DNA of 64,000 bases, from assembly GCF_003058165.1 (NCBI RefSeq), contig NZ_QBUC01000001.1, positions 124,001 through 188,000 of the forward strand, read 5' to 3'. The stretch comes from Paenisporosarcina sp. OV554 (GTDB taxonomy: Bacteria; Bacillota; Bacilli; Bacillales_A; Planococcaceae). Positions 33,365-41,993 of the stretch are shown in pieces. The position numbers were made by a program, and so were the translations under genes. Below the pieces are notes generated by a model. The model was not told the DNA's origin. It did not search any database and was given only the letters and a program-made list of their open reading frames with translations. How positions within the stretch are numbered: position 1 is the stretch's first letter; the number at the start of each line of letters is the position of its first letter.

Positions 33365-33376
33365 GCTTACACTCCT

Positions 33377-33530
33377 TTATATTTGAATGTCGAACTTAAC
33401 TGGCTTAACTTTTGGTGCATCGTCCTCATATCCATCCCAATCCGATTCAGAACGAAATTTGAAATACTCACCATCGGCTTCAATTTGGAAACGTCCGAAT
33501 ACATTTCTCAACTTGTGGGAGAGTGATGTG
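33377..33530 (-). pseudogene. C-terminal remnant of a phage protein
   Basis: The frame reads LSHKLRNVFGRFQIEADGEY, FKFRSESDWDGYEDD and ends KPVKFDIQI. It looks like a real protein end, but its start is lost at the junction with the lysin-domain fragment on the other strand (about 33530). Confidence 0.45.
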
Positions 33531-33546
33531 TCAAACAATTTTTCTG

Positions 33547-33770
33547 TTGTAATAAAGGTGGAGGAAAATGAAATGGCTGAAAAAGCTATTGTTATCAATT
33601 CGTTTGTAGATTATCCTGCAGTACAAAAGCTACACATTCGTACGGGATATCCAATATTTGAAAGAGCAGCAGTGAAGGAAAAAGTGGCGAAAGAGTTAAT
33701 CATTGCTGGTGGTGGCAAAAAAGGGTTGGAAAAATACGCAGAAAAGTTCACGGATTTATCGGGGAAATCA
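33547..33770 (+). pseudogene. Duplicated endolysin C-terminal domain fragment
   Basis: From 33547 the plus strand repeats the linker and C-terminal domain of the endolysin: KVEENEMAEKAIVINSF onward to ELIIAGGGKKGLEKYAEKF and DLSGKS, about 90% identical in protein to residues 280-345 of the lysin. It then degenerates into a Phe/Trp-rich frame. There is a possible ribosome site (GGAGG) before ATG at 33574, so a short wall-binding peptide could be made. Confidence 0.7.
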
Positions 33771-33893
33771 TGGTGGTTTTTTTGTTTTTTCTCTAAATTT
33801 GTCGAATGTTGGATTATATAGAACTATGATGAAATTAAAGTGACGATACTTTTGTAACTATTTGTAATAATAAGGTACAAATGTATTTTTTAT

Positions 33894-35225
33894 ATGTTAG
33901 GTTTATACGCTGATGAACTAGACGTGAAAAATCAAATCGAAGTATCGATACCTCAAGTACTGTGTGATCCTGAAGGCATTGAATTAGGCGTTGCAGAAGT
34001 AAAAGATACAAAGATACCGATTTATATACCAGTAAGTAATCCTGATGCAATGTATCGTGGTTATACGTTTATTGGTGGTCAAGGTGCCGGTAAAGACACA
34101 GCTATCAAGAACTGGATTATTGATGGTTGTATGAATCACGGAATGTCGGCCATTATACCTGACGCTATCGTAGAAGAAGGCGAACGAGGTATGGCTGATG
34201 GTATTAGGGATTCGTTACCTGCGGATAAAATCATAGACATAGACCTCGGCAATGGCGACTGGGTTGTTCCAATGGATCTGACTGAGTTAATTGCGAAACT
34301 TGGGAGAACAGGCGCGTCTCGCTTTGGCGATGAGATGATCGATTTCATGGATGTTGGAGGTTTAGCGCGATCATCCCGTTATCTTCGTGAAGCAGCTAAA
34401 GCGTCAGGTGGTTCTCTCTATAACATTAAACGAATCATAGAAGATGAGAACTTCAGATAAGATACCATTGAACGATTACAAGCAGAAGGTAATGTGAGAT
34501 TAGCACGTGATCTAATCGGTTGGGGAACGAATGACCAACTAGGGAGTAAAACAGATGCGATACTAAATCGTTTATATACATTCTTTGGTAACGATTTACT
34601 ACATGACATATTCGCCAGGAGCCTAAAAAGGAAGTCAACTTTGAGAAGTGGATGCGTGAGGGTAAAGTGGTCATCATTCGTATTCCAAATCGTAAGCTAG
34701 GTGAAATAGCGACGAAGACATTAGTTCACTGGATAACACTCAAGACATTTATGACACGCATGTTGATGGATAAGGAAAAGCAAAAGAATGGATGCTTCAT
34801 CGTATTTAACGAGCCTGAGCAATGCATCACAGAAGGTTTAACGAAGTTAATGGGTCTCATAGGTACAGAAGGCAGAAAAGAACGTCTCGGTTCACTTTAC
34901 GCATTTCACCACTGAATAAACTACCGTCTAGCTTGCAAGAAAATTTACAAGGTGCGGTGTCCAGCAGTTCCTTTTTGCTAACGACCACTTAAAAACATTT
35001 GAACTATCGTCGCATCGTTTTGAGGATACGATACCAATGGATCAAGCGGTTCGCCTTCCTATGCACCATGCCATCATATCAATACGAGCAGGCAAAGAGT
35101 TACAACCGGCATTTATATGCAAAATGAAACCCCCAGTCAAGCCTGAGTACAATAATTCATTCTTAACGAAACATCATGCACAAGTTTATGGTCGGAGCTG
35201 GCAAGAGCTGCAGGAAGCTTTATAA
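33894..35225 (+). pseudogene. Broken HerA/FtsK-like (conjugation or packaging) ATPase
   Basis: At least four frame breaks or stops split one long gene. Pieces in order: SNPDAMYRGYTFIGGQGAGK with Walker A GGQGAGKDT (about 34070-34110), SAIIPDAIVEEGERG, MDVGGLARSSRYLREAA (to stop 34460), then IERLQAEGNVRLARDLIGWG, REGKVVIIRIPNRKLGEIAT (Walker B-like strand), GCFIVFNEPEQC, GTEGRKERLGSLYAFH and finally MDQAVRLPMHHAIISIRAG to KPPVKPEYNNSF. The N-terminal start is probably missing as well. The pattern fits DUF87/TraG-type ATPases of mobile elements. Confidence 0.7.
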
Positions 35226-35243
35226 AGAGAGGGGGGAATTCGG

Positions 35244-35318
35244 ATGAAAGCATTTTGCGGCATGTGCAGAAAAGAAACAACTCACAAAGGATTTAGATGT
35301 ACTAAATGTGGCCGATGA
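35244..35318 (+). CDS. Tiny zinc-ribbon peptide, 24 residues
   Basis: ATG at 35244 after AGAGGGGGG. The product, starting MKAFCGMCRKETTHKG, carries two CxxC knuckles (CGMC and CTKC) and stops after CGR. It may be a complete mini zinc-ribbon protein of the element or the first part of a truncated one. Confidence 0.5.
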   Translation: MKAFCGMCRKETTHKGFRCTKCGR

Positions 35319-35390
35319 AACGCAGGGGAATTTCAACAAAATAAAAATGGTCACTTTTTGGTCACTCAGCACCTAAAACATAAGAAAAAG

Positions 35391-35420
35391 CCATCCACCG
35401 AAGTGAATGACTTTTTTTGA
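35391..35420 (-). terminator. tRNA-Val trailer terminator
   Basis: AAAGTCATTCAC / GTGGATGGCTTT on the minus strand with tetraloop TTCG and T run, downstream of a second trailer hairpin (35421-35443). Homologous hairpins lie at 27859 and 11447. Confidence 0.65.
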
Positions 35421-35448
35421 GAAACCTTTGTTCCTAAAGGTTTCCTGC

Positions 35449-35509
35449 GGGTTTGGCACCCAATGATCCCGACTGGGCTCGAACCAGCGACCTCCACCCT
35501 GTCAAGGTG
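35449..35509. repeat. 61-bp direct repeat (attR), partner of 27922-27982
   Basis: Identical base for base to 27922-27982; covers the trailer and the 3' part of tRNA-Val up to the anticodon stem. Crossing over within it would excise about 7.5 kb and leave the tRNA gene intact. Confidence 0.9.
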
Positions 35510-35536
35510 GCGCTCTCCCAGCTGAGCTACAAGATC
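35464..35536 (-). tRNA. tRNA-Val (GAC)
   Basis: The 73-base cloverleaf starts GATCTTG, has TAGCTCAGCTGGGAGAGC as D arm, the anticodon stem CCACC/GGTGG with loop TTGACAG (anticodon GAC), variable AGGTC, T arm GCTGG-TTCGAGC-CCAGT and acceptor CGGGATC plus discriminator A. The acceptor stem pairs throughout, with two G-T pairs. CCA is not encoded. A strong promoter lies 21 bases upstream. It is the integration target of the neighbouring element. Confidence 0.95.
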
Positions 35537-35556
35537 GTTTTTCTAGGACAAATTCT

Positions 35557-35584
35557 ATTATAACTCTCACAGTATAATAGTCAA
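35557..35584 (-). promoter_or_regulatory. Promoter of tRNA-Val
   Basis: On the minus strand TTGACT (35584-35579), spacer 16, TATAAT (35562-35557). Confidence 0.8.
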
Positions 35585-35609
35585 TAACCTAGAAGGGAAT
35601 ATGGATGAA

Positions 35610-36134
35610 TTATTTAAGGAAGTGGGTCCATTCTGTTTGAGCACTGCCGTTTACAACCGTCCAACATTCTAGAGCGACGGCTTTTCCGGTAACTGGTTCG
35701 AATGATAAGCCTGCACGTTGGAACAGTGGTCCCCAAACTGTCAATGGGACATTTTTAATCAAGGTTGAATGAGGTACCCATTTTCCAGGTAAATAAGGGG
35801 AAATTTCATTTGTATGTAAATCCATAATGAGTGAAAACAACTCTCGATGAAAAGTTTCTATTTCTTTTGTGACTACGGGTGCGACAAAAAAGGCCCCTTT
35901 CTGTTTGAAAAATCCAAGTGAGGATAACGAAATAGAAAGTTGTTTTTGCTTGTCGCTCCATATTTTAACTCGCTCGTTTAAAATCACCGGATTGGTTTGT
36001 TCGAATGTAAATAAACTAATATGGGGCGGAAGGGGTGTTTCTTTTCCGCGACTTGAAGCTATATGTAAGTCTTTACTATCTTGTTCTAATTTTGTAGACA
36101 ATTTATAATCAAAGCGTAAAACAAGTACTTGCAT
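35610..36134 (-). CDS. 2'-5' RNA ligase family (2H phosphoesterase) protein
   Basis: A 174-residue protein with the two signature motifs PHISLFTF (about residue 37) and VPHSTLIKN (about 122), each with the catalytic His and a following Ser/Thr of the LigT/2H fold. It is not a close relative of the yjcG product at 9022, although both share the fold. Start ATG at 36134 with GAGGGAAA upstream. It is the first gene outside the tRNA-Val junction. Substrate is unknown, probably a cyclic phosphate or 2'-5' linkage. Confidence 0.85.
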   Translation of the reverse strand: MQVLVLRFDYKLSTKLEQDSKDLHIASSRGKETPLPPHISLFTFEQTNPVILNERVKIWSDKQKQLSISLSSLGFFKQKGAFFVAPVVTKEIETFHRELFSLIMDLHTNEISPYLPGKWVPHSTLIKNVPLTVWGPLFQRAGLSFEPVTGKAVALECWTVVNGSAQTEWTHFLK

Positions 36135-36151
36135 GAATAATTTCCCTCACT

Positions 36152-36870
36152 TTACTCGCCTGATTTCTTGAAACCGGCATCTATTGCTTGTTGCTGTGTA
36201 CAGAACCATTTTTCAGGTTTTGTTTGTTCATAATATTTCCCTGATGGAATGTGATAGATTTTTTTATTTTCTCTACTAATATTACCCTTTATTAAACACT
36301 TCTCATTAGTTTTTGGCTCGTGAGTTTTAACTTCATTAACCTTTGTTTTATCAAATCCACGATTTGTTACATATTTTTCGTATTGCCATATGTTTAATTC
36401 AGCCTGACGAGCTATTGCCTCAGCTTCTTCGAAAGAATCTAAATGACGCGTATTAGGTACGAATACATAAGCGACACGGGCTAATCCTTCTTGTAACAGT
36501 ATTTGCTGGATAGATTGGCCATCTGCATAAACATATGCCAACAAACGACCGAGTCATCGTATCGTTCTCCCACGTCAAATTCAAGAGATACTGTAGCATC
36601 TTCTAACAATTGTTTTTTACGTGAACTTGCCTCATCACCTAAAGGCTGATTTCCAAGTGTTTGATGTCTGACTTCAGGTGTATCAATTAATAAATATCGA
36701 ATCGTTTCTGTCTTACCGTTATACTTTACTTTAATGGTATCACCATCAATGACATTCAGTAACTCAACTTCAATCAAGGCCTTAGAACCACCAGTAGAAG
36801 TAGACTGCTCCTCAACACAACCAGATGTTAGCAGCACAATTATTCCAAGCAGCCAAAACCATTTGTTCAT
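36152..36870 (-). pseudogene. Thermonuclease-like lipoprotein (YokF/YncB type), frameshifted
   Basis: The upstream frame gives a lipoprotein signal (lipobox TSGC), then SNase landmarks NVIDGDTIKVKYNGK, IRYLLIDTPEV (catalytic Asp and Arg) and FDVGERYDDS. The sequence then needs one extra base near 36551 (TAC of an expected D-x-YGR) to continue as GRLLAYVYADGQSIQQ, LLQEGLARVAYVF, EAEAIARQAELNIWQYE and a C-terminal YHIPSGKYYEQTKPEKWFC domain as in B. subtilis YokF. A surface nuclease if the break is a sequencing error. Confidence 0.85.
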
Positions 36871-36934
36871 TTGTCATCACCTCGGTAGAACATAATTACA
36901 AACTCAAATATAACCGAATAGGGGGAATATAACC

Positions 36935-37780
36935 ATGATTGAAACTATCCAATTAGATTTCCTATATGATTTTGACCGAGTACTCGATCGACTTTCAATG
37001 GATCCGTTGATCTCTTTGAATAAAGAAGAACGATATGTTCTTGTACCTACAGAAGAGCAATTAGTTTGTAAAGTTCAGGCTACTGGGACAACGGAATCCC
37101 CGACATTTGTAATAGAAGGAGCAATTAATGAACGACAACTACAAAACATCAAAGAAATTTTTCATTTCGATCGCTCTCTAGAACCAATTCATACCCATTT
37201 TACTGATACTAATTTAGCGCCCATTTTTGAAGAACATCGAGGCACGCCCATCATAAGAGAGTTTTCGTTGTACGCAACGCTAATGAAGAGTATCATTCAT
37301 CAACAATTAAATCTATCATTTGCACATACCCTTACTACTCGCTTTGTGCATACATTTGGGGAGCAACTAGATGGTGTTTGGTTTTATCCAAAACCTGAAG
37401 TAATTGGGCAACTTAAAGTTGAAGATTTACGCGAACTACAATTTAGTACGAGAAAAGCAGAATACGTTATTGGGGTGTCTCAAGCAATGGCTAGTGGGGA
37501 ACTCAATCTTCAAGCCCTCGCTCTTCAAGACGATGAAACGATTACTCAAATACTTGTGAAATATCGTGGAATTGGACCATGGACGGCCGGTAGCTTTTTA
37601 TTGTTTGGATTAGGTAGACCAAATTTATTTCCGCTCGCCGATATCGGATTACAAAATGCTCTGAAAAAGCTTTGGACAACAACTGATAAACCAAAGGCAG
37701 AAGAGATTTCTAGTCATTTTCCTCAGTGGTCGCCTTATTTAAGTTACGCCTCGCTATATTTATGGAGAAGTATTGAATAA
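36935..37780 (+). CDS. DNA-3-methyladenine glycosylase II (AlkA/YfjP family)
   Basis: A 281-residue HhH-GPD base-excision glycosylase. The helix-hairpin-helix GPD motif is VKYRGIGPWTAGSFLLFGLG (about 205-224) followed by the catalytic Asp in LFPLADIGLQNAL (about 234). The SIIHQQLNLSFA helix is typical of AlkA. The N-terminal 90 residues form the AlkA beta domain, as in B. subtilis YfjP. It releases alkylated purines from DNA. Start ATG follows AGGGGGA. Monocistronic, with no visible ada-type regulator nearby. Confidence 0.92.
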   Translation: MIETIQLDFLYDFDRVLDRLSMDPLISLNKEERYVLVPTEEQLVCKVQATGTTESPTFVIEGAINERQLQNIKEIFHFDRSLEPIHTHFTDTNLAPIFEEHRGTPIIREFSLYATLMKSIIHQQLNLSFAHTLTTRFVHTFGEQLDGVWFYPKPEVIGQLKVEDLRELQFSTRKAEYVIGVSQAMASGELNLQALALQDDETITQILVKYRGIGPWTAGSFLLFGLGRPNLFPLADIGLQNALKKLWTTTDKPKAEEISSHFPQWSPYLSYASLYLWRSIE

Positions 37781-37869
37781 ACTCAGACTAAATATGTATG
37801 TCAACCTAACTAGTTCAAGTGTTACAATAATATGGAAAATATAGAAGAAAATCTTGGGGAGAAAACAAC

Positions 37870-39147
37870 ATGAGAATTAGAGATTGGGATAAAAGTTTAA
37901 AAGCCAGGCTAATTGGTGAAGCGTTTATGAATATTACATTCTGGATGTTTTTCCCATTCCTTGCAATTTATTTTGCAGGAGAGTTCGGTAAAACGACAGC
38001 GGGGTTGCTACTAATTGTATCGCAAGTTTTTTCAGTAGCAGCAAATTTAGTTGGTGGCTATTGTGCAGATCGATATGGTCGTCGTACGATGATGGTCTTG
38101 TCTTCTTTTGGACAGGGGGGTGCATTTTTCATATTTGCACTGGCAAACTCGTCAATCTTGGATTCTCCAAGTTTAGGATTTATTGCGTTTTCAATTGCTA
38201 GTGTCTTTGGTTCATTGTATTGGCCAGCAAGTCAAGCCATGGTAGCTGACGTAGTTCCTGAAGAACATCGTAGTGAAGTCTTTGCCGTTTTTTATACATC
38301 CATGAACATTGCTGTAGTTATTGGCCCGATACTTGGAGGGATTTTCTTCTTCAGCTATCGTTTTGGCTTGATGATAACTGCAGGGTTGGTATGTATTTTA
38401 TTAGCTTGGATTCTCATCAAGTTTACTAAGGAATCGAACCCAGCAAATTCCGATTCGTCCGAAACTAACACATCCAATGGTTTTATGTACGCGATTCAAT
38501 CGCAAGTTAAAGACTATGGACTGATATTAAAAGATAAACTATTTTTACTTTTTATTATAGCTGGAATTTTAGGCGCTCAAACATTTATGCAATTGGATTT
38601 GTTATTACCTATTTACGTAAAAGAAGTAATTGGGAATCAATCTCTTGGATCTTGGTTTGGCACCGATATAAAACTAACAGGGGAGCTTGCCTTTAGTATT
38701 CTGATTTCAGAGAATGGTTTACTTGTGGCGTTATTAACTGTGGCTGTCACTAAATTCGTTGTGTCTTTTAAAGAGAAAAATGTGTTTTTTGTTTCATCGA
38801 TTTTATATGCACTTGCAATGGTTGTTTTTTCGTTATTTGATTCGTTTTGGATTTTCATTTTGGCAATGGCCATCTTTACAATAGGTGAATTAATGACGGT
38901 GGGTATACAACAGAGCTTTATTTCGAAGCTAGCACCCGAACATATGCGAGGTCAATATTTTGCAGCAGCAAGTCTTCGCTACACAGTTGGTCGGATGATT
39001 GCACCGATATCTATTCCTATGACGGTATGGTTTGGATTCTTTTGGACATTTACGATTATCGCCTTATTAGCAACGATGAGTGCGTTTGTCTATTACCTCA
39101 TGTTTTATTTATTTGAACAAAAAAAGACAGCTTCTCCTAAGGTTTAG
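37870..39147 (+). CDS. MFS transporter, DHA1-like multidrug exporter
   Basis: A 425-residue, 12-helix major facilitator. The loop 2-3 motif A is present as GGYCADRYGRRTMM, and the TMS5 antiporter-type stretch VVIGPILGGIFF. A cytoplasmic linker (about 200-225) separates the halves, and an extra loop follows IYVKEVIG. Similar proteins in Bacillales are annotated as MdtG-like or YttB-like exporters. Substrate unknown. Start ATG follows TTGGGGAG. The terminator overlaps the stop. Confidence 0.88.
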   Translation: MRIRDWDKSLKARLIGEAFMNITFWMFFPFLAIYFAGEFGKTTAGLLLIVSQVFSVAANLVGGYCADRYGRRTMMVLSSFGQGGAFFIFALANSSILDSPSLGFIAFSIASVFGSLYWPASQAMVADVVPEEHRSEVFAVFYTSMNIAVVIGPILGGIFFFSYRFGLMITAGLVCILLAWILIKFTKESNPANSDSSETNTSNGFMYAIQSQVKDYGLILKDKLFLLFIIAGILGAQTFMQLDLLLPIYVKEVIGNQSLGSWFGTDIKLTGELAFSILISENGLLVALLTVAVTKFVVSFKEKNVFFVSSILYALAMVVFSLFDSFWIFILAMAIFTIGELMTVGIQQSFISKLAPEHMRGQYFAAASLRYTVGRMIAPISIPMTVWFGFFWTFTIIALLATMSAFVYYLMFYLFEQKKTASPKV

Positions 39148-39165
39148 ATAGGGGAGCTGTTTTTA
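39126..39165 (+). terminator. Terminator of the MFS gene
   Basis: ACAGCTTCTCC / GGGGAGCTGT stem followed by T5; the TAG stop lies in the loop. Confidence 0.85.
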
Positions 39166-39197
39166 TGTTGGATATCGTTTTATATTTATTTTCAAAG

Positions 39198-39341
39198 TTA
39201 TTGTTCCTGTGATTCAATTTCTTCAGTATCATGGAAATATATGAAGGATTCTTCTTCTAATTCAGTTAGACGATCTTTGTTTATCCCTAAACTCAAATTT
39301 CCTGAAAAAATAGGTTCCCACCATGTTTCTGTTTTCGTCAT
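39198..39341 (-). CDS. Small conserved-looking acidic protein, 47 residues
   Basis: ATG at 39341 follows AAAAGGAGGATACAG, a very strong ribosome site. The product starts MTKTETWWEPIFSGNLSLGI and ends in an acidic helix-like part (ELEEESFIYFHDTEEIESQ). It resembles the many 40-50-residue uncharacterised Bacillales proteins. Function unknown. Confidence 0.65.
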   Translation of the reverse strand: MTKTETWWEPIFSGNLSLGINKDRLTELEEESFIYFHDTEEIESQEQ

Positions 39342-39475
39342 GTCTGTATCCTCCTTTTAAATCATCTCAATTATTTGTAAGTTCTTTACCCTTCAAAGTT
39401 ACACCTTGAAACAAATATTTTCAAGATTTAAATTAATAAGTTTTTATTAACTACCAAATTAAGGGGGCGATAAAT

Positions 39476-40414
39476 GTGAAACAAACAACTTTTGCATTAA
39501 TTGGAACAGGAATTGTCGGAGAGCGTATTATTCAACAACTTTTAGCCAATCATAAATGTACGATAATCAGTATATTTGATGAAAATAATGAACGGCTACA
39601 AGAGATAGCTAATAAATATCAGTTGCCTATTGCATCTTCGTTAGAGGAATTATTTAACACTAAACCACATTGGGTCTATATCGGAACACCTCCTAATAGT
39701 CATGCTTCTCTTGCTCTTGAAGCGTCCAAAAAAGGATGTTATGTGTTGTCAGAAAAGCCTCTTGCCCACAATGTGGAAAGCGGCAAGCTGATGGTAGAAA
39801 GCACGAAACAAGCGAATATCTTAACGGCAATGCATTTTCCTCTGATGTACAGCCCAGCTATCCAAACTCTAATGAGTGAAGTAGCAAACCATACACTTGG
39901 TGACATACTTCGAGTGGAGCTTCATACATATTTTCCACATTGGCCAAGAAAGTGGCAACAAAATCCTTGGATTGGTTCAAGAGCTCAAGGTGGCTTTATA
40001 AGAGAAGTATTTCCACATTACTTTCAAATCATGTACCGACTTTTTGGTAATTTTTCTTTTTCAGCACATCAAACAATCTATCCTGAAAATCAACAATTAT
40101 CTGAAATTGGGTCATCGGCAATCGGTCAAACAGATACAGGCATTCCGATAGTTATCAATGGTTTAAGTGGAATGGGCCAACAAGAAATACTGCTTTTTAA
40201 AGTGTTTGGAACTAAAAAAGTAATGACAATTAAAAATTGGTCTGAACTTTGGGTGAGTGAATGTGACCAACCTGACATAAGAGTTGAATTAAATGAACAT
40301 CCTAAAACGCTTTGGGATGCGTGTCATGATGCGAAAAATGGGCGCGAAGCAACTCTTGTGTCATTTGAAGAAGGCTTAATTGTGCAACGATGGATTGATG
40401 AATTACTGACATAA
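39476..40414 (+). CDS. Gfo/Idh/MocA family oxidoreductase
   Basis: A 312-residue NAD(P)-dependent dehydrogenase. The Rossmann motif is ALIGTGIVGERIIQQLL (residues 7-23), the HWVYIGTPPNSHASLALEA block binds the cofactor ring, and the family EKP motif with catalytic Lys is LSEKPLAHN (about 92). The C-terminal alpha/beta domain holds GSRAQGGFIREVFPHY. GTG start at 39476 after GGGGGCG. Sugar, inositol or biliverdin-like substrates cannot be distinguished. Confidence 0.9.
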   Translation: MKQTTFALIGTGIVGERIIQQLLANHKCTIISIFDENNERLQEIANKYQLPIASSLEELFNTKPHWVYIGTPPNSHASLALEASKKGCYVLSEKPLAHNVESGKLMVESTKQANILTAMHFPLMYSPAIQTLMSEVANHTLGDILRVELHTYFPHWPRKWQQNPWIGSRAQGGFIREVFPHYFQIMYRLFGNFSFSAHQTIYPENQQLSEIGSSAIGQTDTGIPIVINGLSGMGQQEILLFKVFGTKKVMTIKNWSELWVSECDQPDIRVELNEHPKTLWDACHDAKNGREATLVSFEEGLIVQRWIDELLT

Positions 40415-40470
40415 AACAGTTAGTATGTGTAAGTTGTAAAATTATATACATAAAAATATGGGGAAAAATC

Positions 40471-40499
40471 TAGACACCGAATATTAGGTGTCTATTTTT
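40471..40499 (+). terminator. Terminator after the Gfo/Idh/MocA gene
   Basis: TAGACACC / GGTGTCTA perfect stem, 8-base loop, T5. Confidence 0.88.
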
Positions 40500-40553
40500 G
40501 CGTGATAAGATCCTACCCGCTACAATTAAGAGATAGATGACAGGAGTGATAAC

Positions 40554-41942
40554 ATGAATTTCACGGCTCAAGATGTTGAACAGATGATTCAATTGCAACA
40601 TGCTTTTTATTACACTGGTGCTACAAAATCAGTAGAATTCCGAAAACTACAATTAGCTAAGTTGAAACAAGCTATTCAACTATATGAACAAGAAATTATC
40701 CATGCTCTTTATAAAGATTTACGTAAAAGTGAGTTTGAAGCATACGCAACTGAAGTAGGGTTTGTACTAGATAGTATTGGTTTTATGACCAAACATTTAG
40801 ATGATTGGATGAAGCCAGAAGCGGTTAAAACAGCCCTGCATTTACAACCAGCAAAAAGTTTTATCGTCAGGGAACCATATGGCTCCGCATTGATCATTGG
40901 TCCATTTAACTATCCATTCCAACTCGTCATGGAACCGTTAATCGGGGCAATCATCGGTGGAAACTGTGCCATTGTTAAACCTTCCGAATCAGCAATCCAT
41001 ACTGCTGCGGTCATTCGAAAAGTGCTCGAGTCGACGTTCACACCAGAGTATATTCGTGTAGTAGAAGGAGAACGGGAAGAAACTACCGTACTAATTCATG
41101 CACCGTTTGATACCATTTTCTTTACCGGCAGTGTTGCTGTTGGGAAAGTAGTGATGAAAGCAGCATCTGAGAGACTAACACCTGTAACGTTGGAACTTGG
41201 AGGTAAAAGTCCGGCCATAATCGATCACACTGCGAATTTAGAAGTTGCAGCAAAACGTATTGCTTGGGGCAAGTTTGTAAATGCAGGTCAAACTTGTGTA
41301 GCACCTGATTATTTACTAGTCCATCACAAAGTGAAGGATCAGTTCATTAATTTATTAAAACAAACGATAATAGACTTTTATGGGATAGATGCACAAAATA
41401 GCCCTGATTATGGGCGTATCATCAATGCCAAACAATTCGACCGTTTAAAGGACCTACTTAACCAAGAAAGTCAGCACATTGTTGCGGGGGGCAATATGGA
41501 TGAAGTTGATCTCTATATTGAACCGACCATACTAGAAGGAGTGTCATGGAATAGCCTTTCGATGGAAGATGAAATATTTGGACCTATTTTACCGATTTTA
41601 ACTTATGATCGTTTAGAAACGGCTATTCGCCAAGTTCGAAAACTACCGAAACCCCTTTCAGCCTATTTATTTAGTGAAAATGACAATGCCATTAACTACT
41701 TCTTAGAAGAATTGCCATTTGGCGGAGGCTGTATAAACGATACGGTTTCACATGTTGGAAGTGCTCATATGCCGTTTGGAGGAGTTGGTTCTTCAGGCAT
41801 GAATGGCTATCATGGTAAATATAGTTTTGAAGCATTTACACACGCCAAATCAATTTTGAAGAAAAGTACAAAACTGCCTATTAATCTCGTATTTCCTCCA
41901 TACAAAAACAAAGTAAAACTTGTGAAGTCGCTACTCCGATAG
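40554..41942 (+). CDS. Aldehyde dehydrogenase, class 3-like (YwdH/AldX type)
   Basis: A 462-residue NAD(P)-dependent aldehyde dehydrogenase without the N-terminal extension of class 1/2 enzymes. Motifs: GPFNYPFQLVMEPLIGAI, the nucleotide loop FFTGSVAVGKVVM, catalytic Glu in VTLELGGKSP (about 211), catalytic Cys in NAGQTCVAPDYLL (about 245) and EIFGPILPI. The C-terminal tail KSILKKSTKLPINLVFPPY is typical of fatty-aldehyde/class 3 enzymes. Start ATG after CAGGAGTG. Oxidises aliphatic or aromatic aldehydes. Confidence 0.94.
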   Translation: MNFTAQDVEQMIQLQHAFYYTGATKSVEFRKLQLAKLKQAIQLYEQEIIHALYKDLRKSEFEAYATEVGFVLDSIGFMTKHLDDWMKPEAVKTALHLQPAKSFIVREPYGSALIIGPFNYPFQLVMEPLIGAIIGGNCAIVKPSESAIHTAAVIRKVLESTFTPEYIRVVEGEREETTVLIHAPFDTIFFTGSVAVGKVVMKAASERLTPVTLELGGKSPAIIDHTANLEVAAKRIAWGKFVNAGQTCVAPDYLLVHHKVKDQFINLLKQTIIDFYGIDAQNSPDYGRIINAKQFDRLKDLLNQESQHIVAGGNMDEVDLYIEPTILEGVSWNSLSMEDEIFGPILPILTYDRLETAIRQVRKLPKPLSAYLFSENDNAINYFLEELPFGGGCINDTVSHVGSAHMPFGGVGSSGMNGYHGKYSFEAFTHAKSILKKSTKLPINLVFPPYKNKVKLVKSLLR

Positions 41943-41957
41943 GAGAGCGACTTTTTT
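41925..41957 (+). terminator. Terminator at the end of the aldehyde dehydrogenase gene
   Basis: AAGTCGCT / AGCGACTT with extra CTCC/GGAG pairing near the loop and T6; it includes the stop codon. The next operon's start codon is only 40 bases on. Confidence 0.85.
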
Positions 41958-41993
41958 GATAGAATGAAAGAAAAAGTAGAAGGAGAACACACT

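Noticed and set aside
33387-33821. A single 144-codon plus-strand protein
   Set aside because: The first 50 codons are the antisense of a phage protein remnant; only codons after about 33547 match the lysin domain, so the frame is a chance fusion.
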